From Clostridia bacterium (GTDB lineage Bacteria; Bacillota; Clostridia; HGM11327), in NCBI GenBank assembly GCA_017935525.1, contig JAGBHJ010000211.1:1-6255 (forward strand): 6,255 nt of DNA, in the 5' to 3' direction. Shown here piece by piece: positions 5,908 to 6,255 of this stretch (positions within the stretch are counted from its first letter, which is position 1; every line of letters starts with the position of its first letter). Under the pieces are notes generated by a model. That model worked only from the letters and a program-made list of their open reading frames with translations, was not told the origin of the DNA and did not search any database. Both the position numbers and the translations under genes were made by a program.

Positions 5908-6255
5908 ATGGAAAAGCTTATATATGATCTTTCGCTGAACGACATTGAGGTATGGTGCGAGGAGCACGGCGAAAAGAAATTCCGTGCAAAGCAGATATTT
6001 GAATGGATATACAGAGGTATTGAGTCCTTTGACGAAATGACAAATATCAACAAGGCACTCAGAGAAAAGCTTGCGGCAGAGTACACATTTGCGGGTGTGA
6101 CTTTGGTTTCCCATTCGGGCTCAGAGGCTGACGGAAGCGAAAAGCTCCTTGTTGCGCTTTCTGATGGCAACATGATAGAGTCCGTGCTGATGTTCCACGA
6201 ATACGGAATAAGCCTTTGCGTTTCCACCCAGGTAGGCTGCAAGATGCATTGTGCA
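5908..6255 (+). CDS. rlmN: 23S rRNA (adenine-C2) methyltransferase RlmN, N-terminal part (3' end outside window)
   Basis: RlmN is a radical-SAM enzyme that methylates C2 of A2503 in 23S rRNA and, in studied bacteria, of A37 in some tRNAs. The frame stays open from ATG 5908 to the window edge, giving 116 residues, about a third of the usual 340-360. The N-terminal accessory domain is recognisable: KFRAKQIFEWIYRG (24-37) matches the family's xRAxQIxxWIxxK segment. Next come DGNMIESVLM (86-95; family DGxxIExVLMP) and CVSTQVGCKMHCA (104-116). Cys111 and Cys115 are the first two of the CxxxCxxC cluster cysteines; the third should fall just beyond the edge. TAAGG (5896-5900), overlapping the rsmB stop, is a modest ribosome site seven bases before the ATG. 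The position after rsmB is the normal Firmicutes order. Confidence 0.97.
   Translation, partial: MEKLIYDLSLNDIEVWCEEHGEKKFRAKQIFEWIYRGIESFDEMTNINKALREKLAAEYTFAGVTLVSHSGSEADGSEKLLVALSDGNMIESVLMFHEYGISLCVSTQVGCKMHCA

Noticed and set aside
5578..6114. 178-codon open frame on the minus strand across the rsmB/rlmN junction
   Set aside because: Antisense to two confidently assigned genes, with no domain and low-complexity hydrophobic/Cys/His composition typical of a shadow frame.

Overview
The window is one dense, single-strand stretch of housekeeping genes. The order is gmk (3' end) - rpoZ - priA - def - fmt - rsmB - rlmN (5' end), all on the + strand. This is the core of the well-known Firmicutes gmk/rpoZ/priA/def/fmt/rsmB/rlmN cluster. 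The order, the balanced base composition, the strong use of CCC for proline (13 of 16 Pro codons in fmt) and the purine-rich Shine-Dalgarno sites suggest a clostridial Firmicute, perhaps a gut Oscillospiraceae/Ruminococcus-like organism. The genus-level guess is inference.

Layout: bases 1-209 are the C-terminal end of guanylate kinase. A 40-bp AT-rich gap leads into rpoZ (250-492, RNA polymerase omega). The rpoZ stop overlaps the priA start by one base (TAATG). priA (492-2738) encodes the primosomal helicase with all ATPase motifs and all eight zinc-binding cysteines. After 25 bp, behind a strong GGAGGA site, comes def (2764-3222, peptide deformylase). One base later comes fmt (3224-4171, Met-tRNA formyltransferase). 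Another TAATG overlap leads to rsmB (4171-5898, 16S rRNA m5C methyltransferase). rlmN (from 5908) runs off the right edge. There is no gene-free stretch over 40 bp. I see no terminator, RNA gene, mobile element or CRISPR array.

The genes serve nucleotide supply and transcription (gmk, rpoZ), restart of stalled replication (priA), and initiation and decoding in translation. Fmt formylates initiator Met-tRNA, Def removes the formyl group, and RsmB and RlmN methylate rRNA. The tight junctions point to one co-transcribed, partly translationally coupled unit.

I found no convincing undescribed system. The most unusual element is a roughly 130-residue basic, Gly/Phe-rich, probably disordered N-terminal extension on RsmB, containing four tandem 15-bp (DxKFG) repeats. 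Smaller points are the absence of coaBC between rpoZ and priA, departures from consensus in several family motifs, and a 24-bp pure A/T run ahead of rpoZ.
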